Source of the DNA: Calditrichota bacterium
GTDB lineage: Bacteria; Calditrichota; Calditrichia; Calditrichales; J004
DNA length: 64,000 nucleotides
Direction: 5' to 3'
Assembly (NCBI GenBank): GCA_013112635.1
Contig: JABFGF010000001.1
Span: 682,001-746,000, forward strand
The notes under the pieces were generated by a model, which did not search any database, was not told the DNA's origin, and saw only the letters and a list, made by a program, of their open reading frames with translations. Positions 37,009 to 46,502 of the stretch are shown here, piece by piece (the first letter of the stretch is position 1; every line of letters begins with the position of its first letter). A program made the translations under genes and the position numbers.

Positions 37009-38874
37009 TTAAAGAACTGCTTTGATTTCAAATTGCATGGACTGTTTTTTATTTTTTTTATTTTTATCTGTTATTTCTATGCTTTTGAAATATCCTAAAT
37101 TCTTCAGGTGATCAAGATAATTGATAAGAATGACATCGCTCATTAAATAATCACCATTTACAACACCAGAGAGGTTAATTGAATATCCAGCTTTCAATAC
37201 CGGTTTCTTTTTGTTTGAATTTTTTCGTGCTTTTCGATTTTTCTTTCCACCAATTGTGATTGAACTTGAATGACGCACAGAAATCGCACTCAAAATAATC
37301 TGTTCCGGTGTTTCGTTACTAATAAGCTTTAGTGCTTCAATAACAGGTCCAGTTTTTGTTACAAGCTTCTTTAAACTGTTTTGAGTAGATTTTATGTTTT
37401 TTATTTCTGAATTGAGTTTTTGATATTCAACTTCAACCGGGTTTAAAGTGTTATATTTGTTTTCAACTTTTTCAACCTCATTCTTTAAGTTATCTATTTG
37501 CGTATAAGAAAGGTTTGTGAGGTAAACACTACCGAGAAGAGAAAATGCAATTAAAGCTGATACAAGGTAGTTTAAACGCTTAAAAACTCCCTGGGCCCTA
37601 AACTCTTTAGACACCAAATTAAAAGAATCTTTTGTATTTATAACGGTACCAAGAGTTGAAAAAAACTGCCCGTGTTTTAGCAAGTTTTCTTCAGCATCAG
37701 AAAGTTTTGGAGCTAAAACAAATACAGGAACCTTCATATTGTTTTTCAGAAATGAGAGTAAGCTTTCTTTTTGAAGGCCATAACCAGTTAAAAATATTCG
37801 TTTTACATCTTGGTTTTTGTCAAGGTTATTAAAGTGATCAATGGAATGTTGCAGTTCATTTTTAAAAAGCTGTAAGACAGGATTTTGATGTGCTTGTAAA
37901 GTTCTTAACCGTTGCTGCAAAGCTTTTCTTATAAGTTCGGGTTTTAAAGCACCGTTTTTTCCAATACCTGCGTCTTCAACAGGCTGGATTATATCTTGTT
38001 TAAGTATATTTCCTTGTTTTTCATGAATTGCGATTTCCAGGTTTGAAGCGCCGGTTGCCAGATTACGTGTAAATTCTAAGTTGCCATTATTCAAATAACA
38101 AATGTGAGTAGTGTCATATGAAATATCAACAAGCATATCCTGGTTATCCGATCCTACCATTTTGCTAAAAGCATTAGCTGAAGAAACTGATCGAGGTGTT
38201 ATGGTTTCCGGGGATAAACCTGAACTCTCAAGCATATCCATATATTTATCTACAATCGACCCGGGTACAACAAGAACTACAACATTAACTTTTCTGGTAT
38301 TACCATCCTGAAATTCGTTAATAATTTTATATCGCCATACACTTTTATCATTAAACCCGGTAAGGTCGCTTTGAAGTTTAAAGAAAACAGCATTTTTAAA
38401 TTCAGATAAATTCCGCATTTTAGGAAACTGAAATTTCCGAATGGTTACATCGGGGCTGAAAAAACCAACATGAACCTTGTACCCGGCTTTATATACATTG
38501 GTTTTTATATTATCTAAAGTTATTTTCAGCGCTTTGTCACGGTCTTTTTCACTATCCGGAATTAGCGATACGCCTGTATCTTTTACAAATATGGCTTTCC
38601 CTGAATATGAACCAATAATATAACGGATGTTGTCTGAATCAATATCTATCGCAAGATAATTTTGAGCAGAAAGTTTTTGAGTTATCGTAGGTTTGTCTTT
38701 GAAGCTGGTTACATTATTGAATATTGTATCTGTTAACGCGAACTCAGGGCTGGATTGAGTTGAATGGTCAATAATGGTTTCCTTTTGGCTTTCAGCTACT
38801 TTTCCGTTCTCATTTTCCATATCTTGCGACAATCCTGCTCTGGTTTTTTTTTCTTCTACAAGTTCCGTTGACAT
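37009..38874 (-). CDS. PilM-PilN fusion, actin-like platform protein
   Basis: 621 aa. After a polar 70-residue N-tail comes an actin-like PilM domain (about 72-415; YLAIDIDSDNIRYIIGSY, MLVDISYDTTHICYL, RIFLTGYG). It is followed by one membrane helix (about 434-454), a coiled coil (455-510) and a periplasmic ferredoxin-like PilN domain. In most type IV pilus systems PilM and PilN are separate proteins bound through the PilN N-terminal peptide; joining them gives a layout like GspL of type II secretion. The residues 540-560 are very basic. It anchors the assembly ATPase to the PilO/PilP ring. Confidence 0.85.
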   Translation of the reverse strand: MSTELVEEKKTRAGLSQDMENENGKVAESQKETIIDHSTQSSPEFALTDTIFNNVTSFKDKPTITQKLSAQNYLAIDIDSDNIRYIIGSYSGKAIFVKDTGVSLIPDSEKDRDKALKITLDNIKTNVYKAGYKVHVGFFSPDVTIRKFQFPKMRNLSEFKNAVFFKLQSDLTGFNDKSVWRYKIINEFQDGNTRKVNVVVLVVPGSIVDKYMDMLESSGLSPETITPRSVSSANAFSKMVGSDNQDMLVDISYDTTHICYLNNGNLEFTRNLATGASNLEIAIHEKQGNILKQDIIQPVEDAGIGKNGALKPELIRKALQQRLRTLQAHQNPVLQLFKNELQHSIDHFNNLDKNQDVKRIFLTGYGLQKESLLSFLKNNMKVPVFVLAPKLSDAEENLLKHGQFFSTLGTVINTKDSFNLVSKEFRAQGVFKRLNYLVSALIAFSLLGSVYLTNLSYTQIDNLKNEVEKVENKYNTLNPVEVEYQKLNSEIKNIKSTQNSLKKLVTKTGPVIEALKLISNETPEQIILSAISVRHSSSITIGGKKNRKARKNSNKKKPVLKAGYSINLSGVVNGDYLMSDVILINYLDHLKNLGYFKSIEITDKNKKNKKQSMQFEIKAVL

Positions 38875-38980
38875 AAATTTCTACTCAAAAAGATGTTTGT
38901 ATTTGATTAGATTAGATCGATCTCAATCACAATTTCTTTTAATTGATGCGATGATGATTACAAGCTTTTCAAATGATATA

Positions 38981-40669
38981 TTAATTTTTTCGTTTCCATT
39001 TGGATTCCAGAATTACACGTGAATTTCCATTTACTGAATACTTTAAAAAATCAGAAATTATCTCTTCATCACGCACAACCTGGATTGTACTTGTAATGTC
39101 TTCCCCTTCATAAGTATCAACGGCCGATCCATAAACCGGTGCATGGGAAATAATGCCTCCTGTAAAAGGCAAAGCATATTCTGTTTCAGTTTCGCCCTCG
39201 GTTCCTCCGGAAATAAAGTCATCTTGTTCTTTTGCTAAAGTGACTAAAACAACAATATCCTGAAAATCATATCCGGGATCCCCATACGAGGCGTTAGAAA
39301 GGTCAATCAGATATATTGCCTGGCTTTCGTCCAATGTTACTGTTTGGCTGGAAAAATCAACATAACTACCAATAAATTCTTCTGCAGATGCCTGACTTCC
39401 AAAGCCCTCGACTGTTGGGACATTGTCTCCATCCCTCAAAGCCTGGACAATATCTGCATCACTGGGATTTGTGGATTCAGCTTCATCAATTAAATCATAA
39501 CTTCCGTAACGGTTCCACCAATATTCACCAAAAAAGTAATAATACCAGTTCCTCGCCCATCCTCTTGCAGTTATTGAAATTGAAGTCCCGGCGTCATAAA
39601 GATTTGGCAGTGTATAATCCACCGGTAAATCTGCTTGAATATTGACATTACCAGCATCTACTTTGTTACGTAAGTTGCTTTCATATCGGGTTGGATTGTT
39701 TCCAAAAGGATAGATATCCTCTCCACCAATAGTAATATTTATAGTAATTGGGGCATCGTACAAATATGTATTACCGCTATATGCTTCGTATGCACAACCC
39801 AAAATCGTAATCTGAGCAGCATAAGGTTCTTGAGGAATTACTTCACCATCAGTAATATCAAACTCAACAGGATCATCATCATAATCGCGTGGTTCTATCC
39901 ACACTTTTTTATTTGGCTCCCCCAAGTAGACGGTCATTTTTACATCATCCGAGTTTCGCCATGTAGATTGAAATGCAATATCATCCATTGCTACAAAATG
40001 CACATTGCCTTCCCAGCTACCTTTAGCAAATGTGAGTTTTCCTTCAGTAAATACGATTGTCCCATCAGGCGGATTAAAATCTTCACCAATTACCAAATCG
40101 TCTTCATAATAATAGCTGTTGCCATCATCCTGAGTAGCCTGAGCCAAAGTTCTAAGTTTATCCATATCAAAAACAGGTGCAGCTGGTGCATTCTCATAAA
40201 CAAGACCGGCATCTCCCTCTTCTGCTAATGAATCTTTGGTGACCACACCTAAAACTGGTTTTTTAGAATAAACAGCATAGTCAGGCACATTATTGGAATC
40301 AGTTTTAGATATTACTGTCTCCAAAGTATTTGTTGAACGTGAACTAACGCCTACAGACGTAATCACCACTTCATTGGTAACTTCATTAACTGACATTGAA
40401 ACATTAGAAGTAACGCCATCTCCAGCATACATCCCTTCAACTGACCAATCCTCAATATCATCTGCTGCCAAATATTCCTTTAATCCATACTCCATCCCCG
40501 ATTGCGCGGCATAAAACGAACGTTGCTCTTCCGATTCCAGCATTTGCAATGTTGATGATGAGGAGGAAACAGTAGCTAAAATAAAACCTAATGTTGCTAA
40601 AATCAGGACAACACTAACAATTGTAATTAAAGCGCCGCCATGTTCCTGGTTGTTTTTAATTTCTTGCAT
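38981..40669 (-). CDS. Large PilX-like pilus assembly protein
   Basis: 562 aa. A short N-terminus (HGGALITIVSVVLILATLGF) with a single membrane helix and the segment RSFYAAQSGMEYGL are typical of PilX_N/PilX-type pseudopilins. The long acidic beta-rich rest (about 60-560) is unusual for the family, whose members are often near 200 residues, and may be a tip domain. It ends the block of prepilin genes. Its start overlaps the GspJ-like gene by 14 bases. Confidence 0.7.
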   Translation of the reverse strand: MQEIKNNQEHGGALITIVSVVLILATLGFILATVSSSSSTLQMLESEEQRSFYAAQSGMEYGLKEYLAADDIEDWSVEGMYAGDGVTSNVSMSVNEVTNEVVITSVGVSSRSTNTLETVISKTDSNNVPDYAVYSKKPVLGVVTKDSLAEEGDAGLVYENAPAAPVFDMDKLRTLAQATQDDGNSYYYEDDLVIGEDFNPPDGTIVFTEGKLTFAKGSWEGNVHFVAMDDIAFQSTWRNSDDVKMTVYLGEPNKKVWIEPRDYDDDPVEFDITDGEVIPQEPYAAQITILGCAYEAYSGNTYLYDAPITINITIGGEDIYPFGNNPTRYESNLRNKVDAGNVNIQADLPVDYTLPNLYDAGTSISITARGWARNWYYYFFGEYWWNRYGSYDLIDEAESTNPSDADIVQALRDGDNVPTVEGFGSQASAEEFIGSYVDFSSQTVTLDESQAIYLIDLSNASYGDPGYDFQDIVVLVTLAKEQDDFISGGTEGETETEYALPFTGGIISHAPVYGSAVDTYEGEDITSTIQVVRDEEIISDFLKYSVNGNSRVILESKWKRKN

Positions 40670-41144
40670 AAATCACTTCCTCTACCTTAACAGATTGGCT
40701 GTTTCGTACAATATTTAGTGTAACCCCGATAAATTTTACAGAGTCTTGAACCCCGGTTGTAGTTTTATCTATATTCAAATAACTAAAAGGATCTTCAGCT
40801 AAGCCCGTCAAAATAACATTATCATTTCGGCTTAAATTATATCCGGATTTTATATAGCTGACATTGTTGCCATCATTATCCATAAATACAAATTGGCCAC
40901 TAGTCATAGTAGCTATATTGGAGATACTTAGATTTTGTATATCACGGCGCATTGTCCGTATTGCCTTTCGTACATCCGATCGGCCAACTTCCTGATTTAA
41001 AACCTGGTTAAATGATTCTGTTTGATTGGCAATAACTGCAACAACAATTGATCCTATAATGCCAAAAATAATCATCCCCACTGTAACTTCCATCAGTGTT
41101 GCACCATTCTCATTTTTATTAATTCGAAAGATGTATTTCTTCAT
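40656..41144 (-). CDS. Type IV minor prepilin (GspJ/PilW-like)
   Basis: 162 aa. The class III signal is NENG|ATLMEV, with cleavage after Gly14 and Glu at mature position 5, followed by a hydrophobic helix. VRKAIRTMRRDIQNL is a segment common in GspJ-type pseudopilins. It is likely part of the priming tip complex. ATGA overlap with the preceding prepilin gene. Confidence 0.8.
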   Translation of the reverse strand: MKKYIFRINKNENGATLMEVTVGMIIFGIIGSIVVAVIANQTESFNQVLNQEVGRSDVRKAIRTMRRDIQNLSISNIATMTSGQFVFMDNDGNNVSYIKSGYNLSRNDNVILTGLAEDPFSYLNIDKTTTGVQDSVKFIGVTLNIVRNSQSVKVEEVIYARN

Positions 41145-41548
41145 TTTGAATACAACGTCAAATAAGTTGTTAGATTATATCCATTTGGAAACTTTGGATG
41201 TGAAACATTTACTTCCACTTGGTAAGCTTCATAATCGGAATCGTCCCAATCACTATGATAAGAAACCTCAGTTGTTCTTGTATAACCTTCAACATCCTCA
41301 ATTTCTACATAATCATTTATACTTTTATACCAGTCCCACCGAGAATCTTTGAAAGCTTGAATTTCTTCCATCCTGTTGTTTGCAAGATTAACCGATTGGG
41401 TCATTACCCTGTTTTGGAAAGACTGGTATGAAAGGTTCCCTATTAAAACAAAAAGAGAAGGCAATGCAATACCAACAATTATGACTGTGACAATTACTTC
41501 CAGTAAAGTTAGTCCCTGCTCTTCTCTAATTAGTTTTATCTTATTCAT
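41141..41548 (-). CDS. Type IV minor prepilin (GspI/PilV-like)
   Basis: 135 aa from the ATG at 41548; a longer frame to 41641 would run into the preceding pilin gene and hide the prepilin signal. The signal is EEQG|LTLLEV with cleavage after Gly12. NLANNRMEEIQAFK after the helix is the GspI/PilV pattern. It would join the other minor pilins in the pilus tip. Confidence 0.8.
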   Translation of the reverse strand: MNKIKLIREEQGLTLLEVIVTVIIVGIALPSLFVLIGNLSYQSFQNRVMTQSVNLANNRMEEIQAFKDSRWDWYKSINDYVEIEDVEGYTRTTEVSYHSDWDDSDYEAYQVEVNVSHPKFPNGYNLTTYLTLYSK

Positions 41549-41561
41549 AATATCTGATTGG

Positions 41562-41900
41562 TTACCAGGTGACCGATAACTGACCGCCAGATTCAGTAAC
41601 CGTGTATGATCCACCGGATGGTGTTGTTGGTTCTTCACCATTTAAGAAAAAATCTTCCGGAGCTGTTTCATATGCAGTCACAACATCGGCTAAGTCTGTT
41701 GATGAATCAGTCATTAACTGATTTGAATATTCCATAAGAATAGCTGCTTCAATAGCTTTAGCGTTAGCTTCATTTGTTGCTGTTTCGGCATTTGAAGTTA
41801 AATCGAAATATTTAGGAACAGCGATGGCTGCTAAAATTCCGATAATTACAACTACGACTATAAGTTCCATCAGTGTGAAACCACTTTGATTGTTACGCAT
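41562..41900 (-). CDS. pilA: Major type IV pilin (GspG/PilA-like)
   Basis: 112 aa, a very small pilin. QSG|FTLMEL shows prepilin peptidase cleavage after Gly7 and Glu12 at mature position 5, followed by VVVVIIGILAAIAVPKYFDL, the canonical helix. There are no cysteines, so no D-loop disulphide; the short C-terminal domain ends in SGGSYTVTESGGQ. It is probably the fibre subunit. The 98-bp gap upstream, the largest within this part of the operon, could hold an extra promoter for high pilin expression. Confidence 0.88.
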   Translation of the reverse strand: MRNNQSGFTLMELIVVVVIIGILAAIAVPKYFDLTSNAETATNEANAKAIEAAILMEYSNQLMTDSSTDLADVVTAYETAPEDFFLNGEEPTTPSGGSYTVTESGGQLSVTW

Positions 41901-41998
41901 GGTAACTCCCTTCTATTTGTTTGGTACTAGTTAACTACATTTTTATTTAAATATTGAAATTCTTATATTTTCTTTGTATGCAATTTCGGCAATATTTT

Positions 41999-43210
41999 CT
42001 ACATTGCCCCAATCATGTCCCACATTGGTAAGAAAATGGCCAGTGCTAAAAACAGCATCATTGCACCTAAAACTAACGTTACTATAGGTTCTATCATCGA
42101 TGTTAGGTTTTCAACAGTTTCCGATACTTCTTTATAGTAATAGTCAGAAACATTGCCAAGCATTTCATCCAACGACCCGGATTTTTCACCAATAGAAATC
42201 ATTATCACCAACAGTTTGCTAAAATATTGGCTTTGTTTTAACGATGATGCAATATCACTGCCCTTTACAATCTTATCCTGGATTTTTTCAACCTCTTTTT
42301 GATAAACAAGGTTGTCGAGTGTCTCTCGGATTATTTCAAATGTTCTGGTAATTGGAATTCCTGTCCGGTTCATAGTGTGGAAAAGTTTTGCAAAACGTGA
42401 AATATTCAACTTTCTGTTAAGCATTCCTAAAACAGGTAATTTCAGTCTAATTAAATCCATTTTGAAACGTCCATCTGGGGTTTTGCTCCATGTTAGAAAT
42501 GCTGCTACCAATGCAACAAGTCCAATTAAAGCAAACAGACCATAGTCTGTTATCAAATAATAAACACCTAACAAAATTCGTGTAGGTAGTGGAAGTTCAG
42601 TTCCACTCATTTCAAAAATTGGGATAAAATTTGGAATTACAAATGTCGTAAAAACAATAAAAGCACCGACAAGACCTGTAATTACCATAGCAGGATAACG
42701 CAATGCTTTCTTCACTTCTTTCTTTATTTTCTCATCTTCTTCAAGAAAACTAGAAAGCTGGATCAAAGTATCTTCAAGTGTACCACTTATTTCTCCAACA
42801 CGAATTGAATTGACATAGATAGCAGGAAATGTTTTCGGAAACTGTGCAAGTGCATCAGAAAGTTTGCTTCCCGCTTCAATATCCTGCGAAATAGCCTCTA
42901 TCATCTTTTCAAAATCTTCAGTTTCTGCTTGTTCTTTAATAACACTTAAACAAGTAACGATGGGTATACCGGCTTTTAGCAGCGTTTGTAATTGTTTTGT
43001 AAAAAGAAGAATAGATTTTATACTAACTTTTATTTTATTAGAACTTTTTAAGCTTCTAGTTCTTTTTTTATTTTTCTCCAGGGCGATAGAAACAGGTGTC
43101 ATGTTTAACTTTTGCAGCTGCTGAATTACAACTTTCTGATCTGCAGCCAAAATGACGCTTTCTACAGTTTTACCTTCCTGATTAATCGCTTTGTATTTAA
43201 AATTTGGCAT
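41999..43210 (-). CDS. pilC: Type IV pilus inner-membrane platform protein (PilC/GspF)
   Basis: 403 aa, standard length. Two GspF domains (about 60-190 and 262-390) each have the family pattern (FTKQLQTLLKAGIPIV; FAKLFHTMNRTGIPITR), with three membrane helices. It sits at the centre of the pilus machine and passes the ATPase motion to pilin insertion. Confidence 0.93.
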   Translation of the reverse strand: MPNFKYKAINQEGKTVESVILAADQKVVIQQLQKLNMTPVSIALEKNKKRTRSLKSSNKIKVSIKSILLFTKQLQTLLKAGIPIVTCLSVIKEQAETEDFEKMIEAISQDIEAGSKLSDALAQFPKTFPAIYVNSIRVGEISGTLEDTLIQLSSFLEEDEKIKKEVKKALRYPAMVITGLVGAFIVFTTFVIPNFIPIFEMSGTELPLPTRILLGVYYLITDYGLFALIGLVALVAAFLTWSKTPDGRFKMDLIRLKLPVLGMLNRKLNISRFAKLFHTMNRTGIPITRTFEIIRETLDNLVYQKEVEKIQDKIVKGSDIASSLKQSQYFSKLLVIMISIGEKSGSLDEMLGNVSDYYYKEVSETVENLTSMIEPIVTLVLGAMMLFLALAIFLPMWDMIGAM

Positions 43211-43220
43211 TATTTTCCCG

Positions 43221-43982
43221 TTATGTTACTAGAGTTATATAGAACTTTGAGATTTCGTCTCCCCAAAAAAGAAACACTATAAGACCTCCGGCTAAAAAAG
43301 GACCCAACGGAATATAACCGGTGATTTTTATTTTTTTAAACTTGTTATGCAAAGTTATAGCAATAAATGCCAGGATAAAGCCAAGGTATAAAGCAATAAG
43401 GACATTTAACCAACCTGTAAAAAATCCGGCAACAGCAGCAAGCTTCACATCGCCCATTCCCAGGCTTTCTTTTTTAAACATCCATTTCCCCAAAATTGAT
43501 ATTAGCCACATTGTTAAACCACCAGTTGCCAATCCTAACAATGCTTCATCCCATGGTATAAACGTGAATAATATCTGACTAAATAATCCAAATATTAAAA
43601 GAACAATCAGGACTTTATTATATATCAGGTGGGTTTGTATATCGATAAAGGCTATTACTATCAGGAAATAAATAAAAACAGAATAAACCACAAAGGAGAT
43701 ACTTAATCCAAAATGGAGGAATGAGAAAACTGTAAAAACACCCGCTAATAATTCAACTAAAGGATATCGAAAAGAAATGTTTGCTGAACATTTATAACAC
43801 TTCCCTCTTAATAAAATAAATCCTAAAAGCGGAATATTGCTCCATGCCGGAATGTTTTTTTTACATTCTGGACAAAATGAACCTGGAAAAATGAGGGACT
43901 TCTTTTCCACAAGGCGGTAAATACAGACATTTAAAAAACTGCCAATACTGCTCCCAATTATGAAAGCAAAAACTAGTTCCAT
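43221..43982 (-). CDS. pilD: Prepilin peptidase / N-methyltransferase
   Basis: 253 aa, polytopic. The N-terminal methyltransferase part has both Cys pairs (C37, C40, C62, C65). The aspartate protease dyad is D114 in FIDIQTHLIYN and D178 in LGMGDVKLAA. It cuts the leader from the prepilins encoded downstream and methylates the new N-terminus. A gap of 3 bp separates it from the pilB gene. Confidence 0.93.
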   Translation of the reverse strand: MELVFAFIIGSSIGSFLNVCIYRLVEKKSLIFPGSFCPECKKNIPAWSNIPLLGFILLRGKCYKCSANISFRYPLVELLAGVFTVFSFLHFGLSISFVVYSVFIYFLIVIAFIDIQTHLIYNKVLIVLLIFGLFSQILFTFIPWDEALLGLATGGLTMWLISILGKWMFKKESLGMGDVKLAAVAGFFTGWLNVLIALYLGFILAFIAITLHNKFKKIKITGYIPLGPFLAGGLIVFLFWGDEISKFYITLVT

Positions 43983-43985
43983 AAA

Positions 43986-46274
43986 TTAAACCAATTTTAA
44001 ATCTAACTCTTCTGAGGGGGACGGTGACAGAGTATTTTTATTAATAATTTTTTTCCGCTCTAAAACTTTACTGATTTGTTCAATCATGCGTTTAGGGTCA
44101 ATTGGTTTTACAATAAAACCATCCGCGCCTAATTCGTATACTTTTTGTTCACTTTTTTGTGTTTTTAATGCAGAGAAAATTAAAACCGGTATATTTTCTA
44201 ATTCAGGATTACTTTTTATTTCCTGCAAAACCTCATAGCCATCCATATTAGGCATCATTATATCCAGCACTAAAAGATCGGGTTTGTCCTGGTGAATAAT
44301 TTTCAATGCTTCTTCACCATCTCTTGCTTCCAACGTTTCCCATTTCGACATTTTCTGGATTATCTTAGTCACCATTAAGCGGGTCTGATCAGAATCATCT
44401 GTAATGAGTATTCGTGCAGGCTTCGAGCTTGTGTCAACAGTTTCTGTTGCAGGCCCTGATCCTTCAACTTTTACTTCTGCTTTTTCCGAATTGCCGGATA
44501 GCTCAATTTTTAAACTGTCCCCATTTTGAGGTTGAATCGTTTTTGGAGATGCTTGCTCAGGAGGTTGAGCTTCTTCTTTGCGCTGCATTACCGGATTGAT
44601 TACACGCACTATTTCATCATAATCCGTAATTCCGTCACCAACCAATCTCATAGCATCTTCAAAAAGATTTCTAAATCCGTTGATCTTTGCAGTTTTACGC
44701 ATCAATTGCAATGAAGCATCGTTTGCAACCATATCTTTGAGCATTGTGTCAAGCATTAGTATTTCGTAAACCCCAATCCTGCCACTATAGCCTGCAAAAC
44801 CACACTTTGCGCATCCTTTTGGTTCAAATACTTGTGGATCATCAGATAATTTGTTTAATATTTTATATAATTTTTCATCTATATTTTTTTTATCAACAGG
44901 AACTTTACAATGCGAACATAACTTTCTTACAAGGCGTTGAGCAATAACAGCTTCCAGCGCCTCAGTAATTTTAAATTTATCAACCCCCATATCCTTTAAG
45001 CGGGTAATGGTTGTAAAAGTATCATTTGTGTGCAAAGTGCTTAATACAAGGTGCCCTGTTAAAGAGGCCTGAATACTAATCTCTGCCGTTTCTTTATCAC
45101 GTATCTCACCAACAAGGATCACATCAGGATCTTGCCGTAAAAAAGACCTTAAAGCACTTGCAAAGGTTACACCTGCTCGCTCATTCACCTGAACCTGATT
45201 AATACCATCAAACATGTATTCAATTGGGTCTTCAATGGTTAAAATATTATTAGTAGTTGAGCGGATACGATTTATGGCAGCGTACAAAGTTGTACTTTTA
45301 CCTGATCCGGTTGGTCCGGTAACAAGAACCATTCCTTGTTTTAATTGAAAGCATTTTTCGAGCTGTTCACGGTTGTATCCAACAATACCCATTTTATCCA
45401 GCGAAACAGTCGCATTTCTTTTATCAAGTATTCGGATAACTATCTTTTCACCAAAACTGGTTGGCAATATAGAAACCCTTAGGTCTATATCTGTTTCTTC
45501 AATCATAACTTTTGCCTTGCCATCCTGCGGCTTACGTGTTTCCGCTATATTGAGGTTAGAAATAATTTTTATACGGCTGGCAAGTGCTGAATGTATAGAA
45601 CGTGGAACTTCTAGCTCGTTACGCAAAACGCCATCCACACGGAAGCGTACCTGAATTGAATTCTCTTTAGGCTCAATATGAATATCACTGGCCTTTTTAC
45701 TGATTGAATCCCAGATTATTTGATTTACTAGTTTTACTACTGGAGAATTTTTGTCAAGATTAGAATCACCTGAAAATTTTATATCAACATCTTTACCTGT
45801 ATTTACAAACGAAGTGATAATCTTTTCCGGCGCATAGTATTCATTAATTTTCTGTTTTATAATTTCATGCGGTGCATAAAATTTCTTTACATATTTTCGG
45901 GTCAGGTATTCTATTTCATTTTCTGCATCTAGGTTAAATGGATTGGAAAAAGCAACCGCAATGTGCGTTTTGTCCATTTGCAGTGCTAATAAATTATAGC
46001 GTAAACACAGCTCTTCAGGGATAGCTTCCAACACATCTTTTTCTGCATCAATTTTATCTAAATTGATGGTTGGAATTTGGAGTGCCAGTTTTACAAACTG
46101 ACGTATTTCTTTGTCATTTAAATAATCATTGTCTGTTAAAATTTTTGCAAAGAACTTTTCATCACTATTTCTAAAAACCAGTTCTTCGTAAAGTGATTGA
46201 TCAATTATTTGATAATAAACCAGCGCTTTGGCGAGCCAGTTATCTTCATAAACGTGTTTTCCGCCAACATCCAT
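43986..46274 (-). CDS. pilB: Pilus assembly ATPase (PilB/GspE) fused to a C-terminal receiver domain
   Basis: 762 aa. A GspE N-terminal domain (1-150) is followed by the ATPase: Walker A GPTGSGKST (320-328), Walker B VILVGEIRD (385-393) and a zinc site C453, C456, C488, C491. Beyond the normal end near 570 lies a linker and a complete response-regulator receiver (620-740): D626/D627, phospho-acceptor D671 in LLVLDIMMP and K723 in IVKP. All key residues are present, so pilus extension may be switched directly by phosphorylation. The kinase is not evident; a hybrid sensor is encoded about 5 kb upstream. This gene heads the operon. Confidence 0.93.
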   Translation of the reverse strand: MDVGGKHVYEDNWLAKALVYYQIIDQSLYEELVFRNSDEKFFAKILTDNDYLNDKEIRQFVKLALQIPTINLDKIDAEKDVLEAIPEELCLRYNLLALQMDKTHIAVAFSNPFNLDAENEIEYLTRKYVKKFYAPHEIIKQKINEYYAPEKIITSFVNTGKDVDIKFSGDSNLDKNSPVVKLVNQIIWDSISKKASDIHIEPKENSIQVRFRVDGVLRNELEVPRSIHSALASRIKIISNLNIAETRKPQDGKAKVMIEETDIDLRVSILPTSFGEKIVIRILDKRNATVSLDKMGIVGYNREQLEKCFQLKQGMVLVTGPTGSGKSTTLYAAINRIRSTTNNILTIEDPIEYMFDGINQVQVNERAGVTFASALRSFLRQDPDVILVGEIRDKETAEISIQASLTGHLVLSTLHTNDTFTTITRLKDMGVDKFKITEALEAVIAQRLVRKLCSHCKVPVDKKNIDEKLYKILNKLSDDPQVFEPKGCAKCGFAGYSGRIGVYEILMLDTMLKDMVANDASLQLMRKTAKINGFRNLFEDAMRLVGDGITDYDEIVRVINPVMQRKEEAQPPEQASPKTIQPQNGDSLKIELSGNSEKAEVKVEGSGPATETVDTSSKPARILITDDSDQTRLMVTKIIQKMSKWETLEARDGEEALKIIHQDKPDLLVLDIMMPNMDGYEVLQEIKSNPELENIPVLIFSALKTQKSEQKVYELGADGFIVKPIDPKRMIEQISKVLERKKIINKNTLSPSPSEELDLKLV

Positions 46275-46502
46275 AATTTGCCCTATTTTTTGTTGCCTAT
46301 ATATTTCGAAGTATCAAGGAGTGTCTTTATAAAAAAACAGAAAGTGAGTAGATCGTAGTCAAAAATGGTAATTTTGGAAAAAGGTAATAAATAACTTAAA
46401 AGGAAATTTTATAATATTAGGATGGTTTAATTTGAGAGGTAAAGAGGACTAAAATAAAATCGTGAAAGAGAGGATCAATCAAGGCTTTATGGAAAAATCA
46501 AA

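Noticed and set aside
32211-46274. Type II secretion system
   Set aside because: Although pseudopilin-like genes and a GspL-like fusion are present, a PilT retraction ATPase with its C-terminal signature is in the operon, favouring a type IV pilus.
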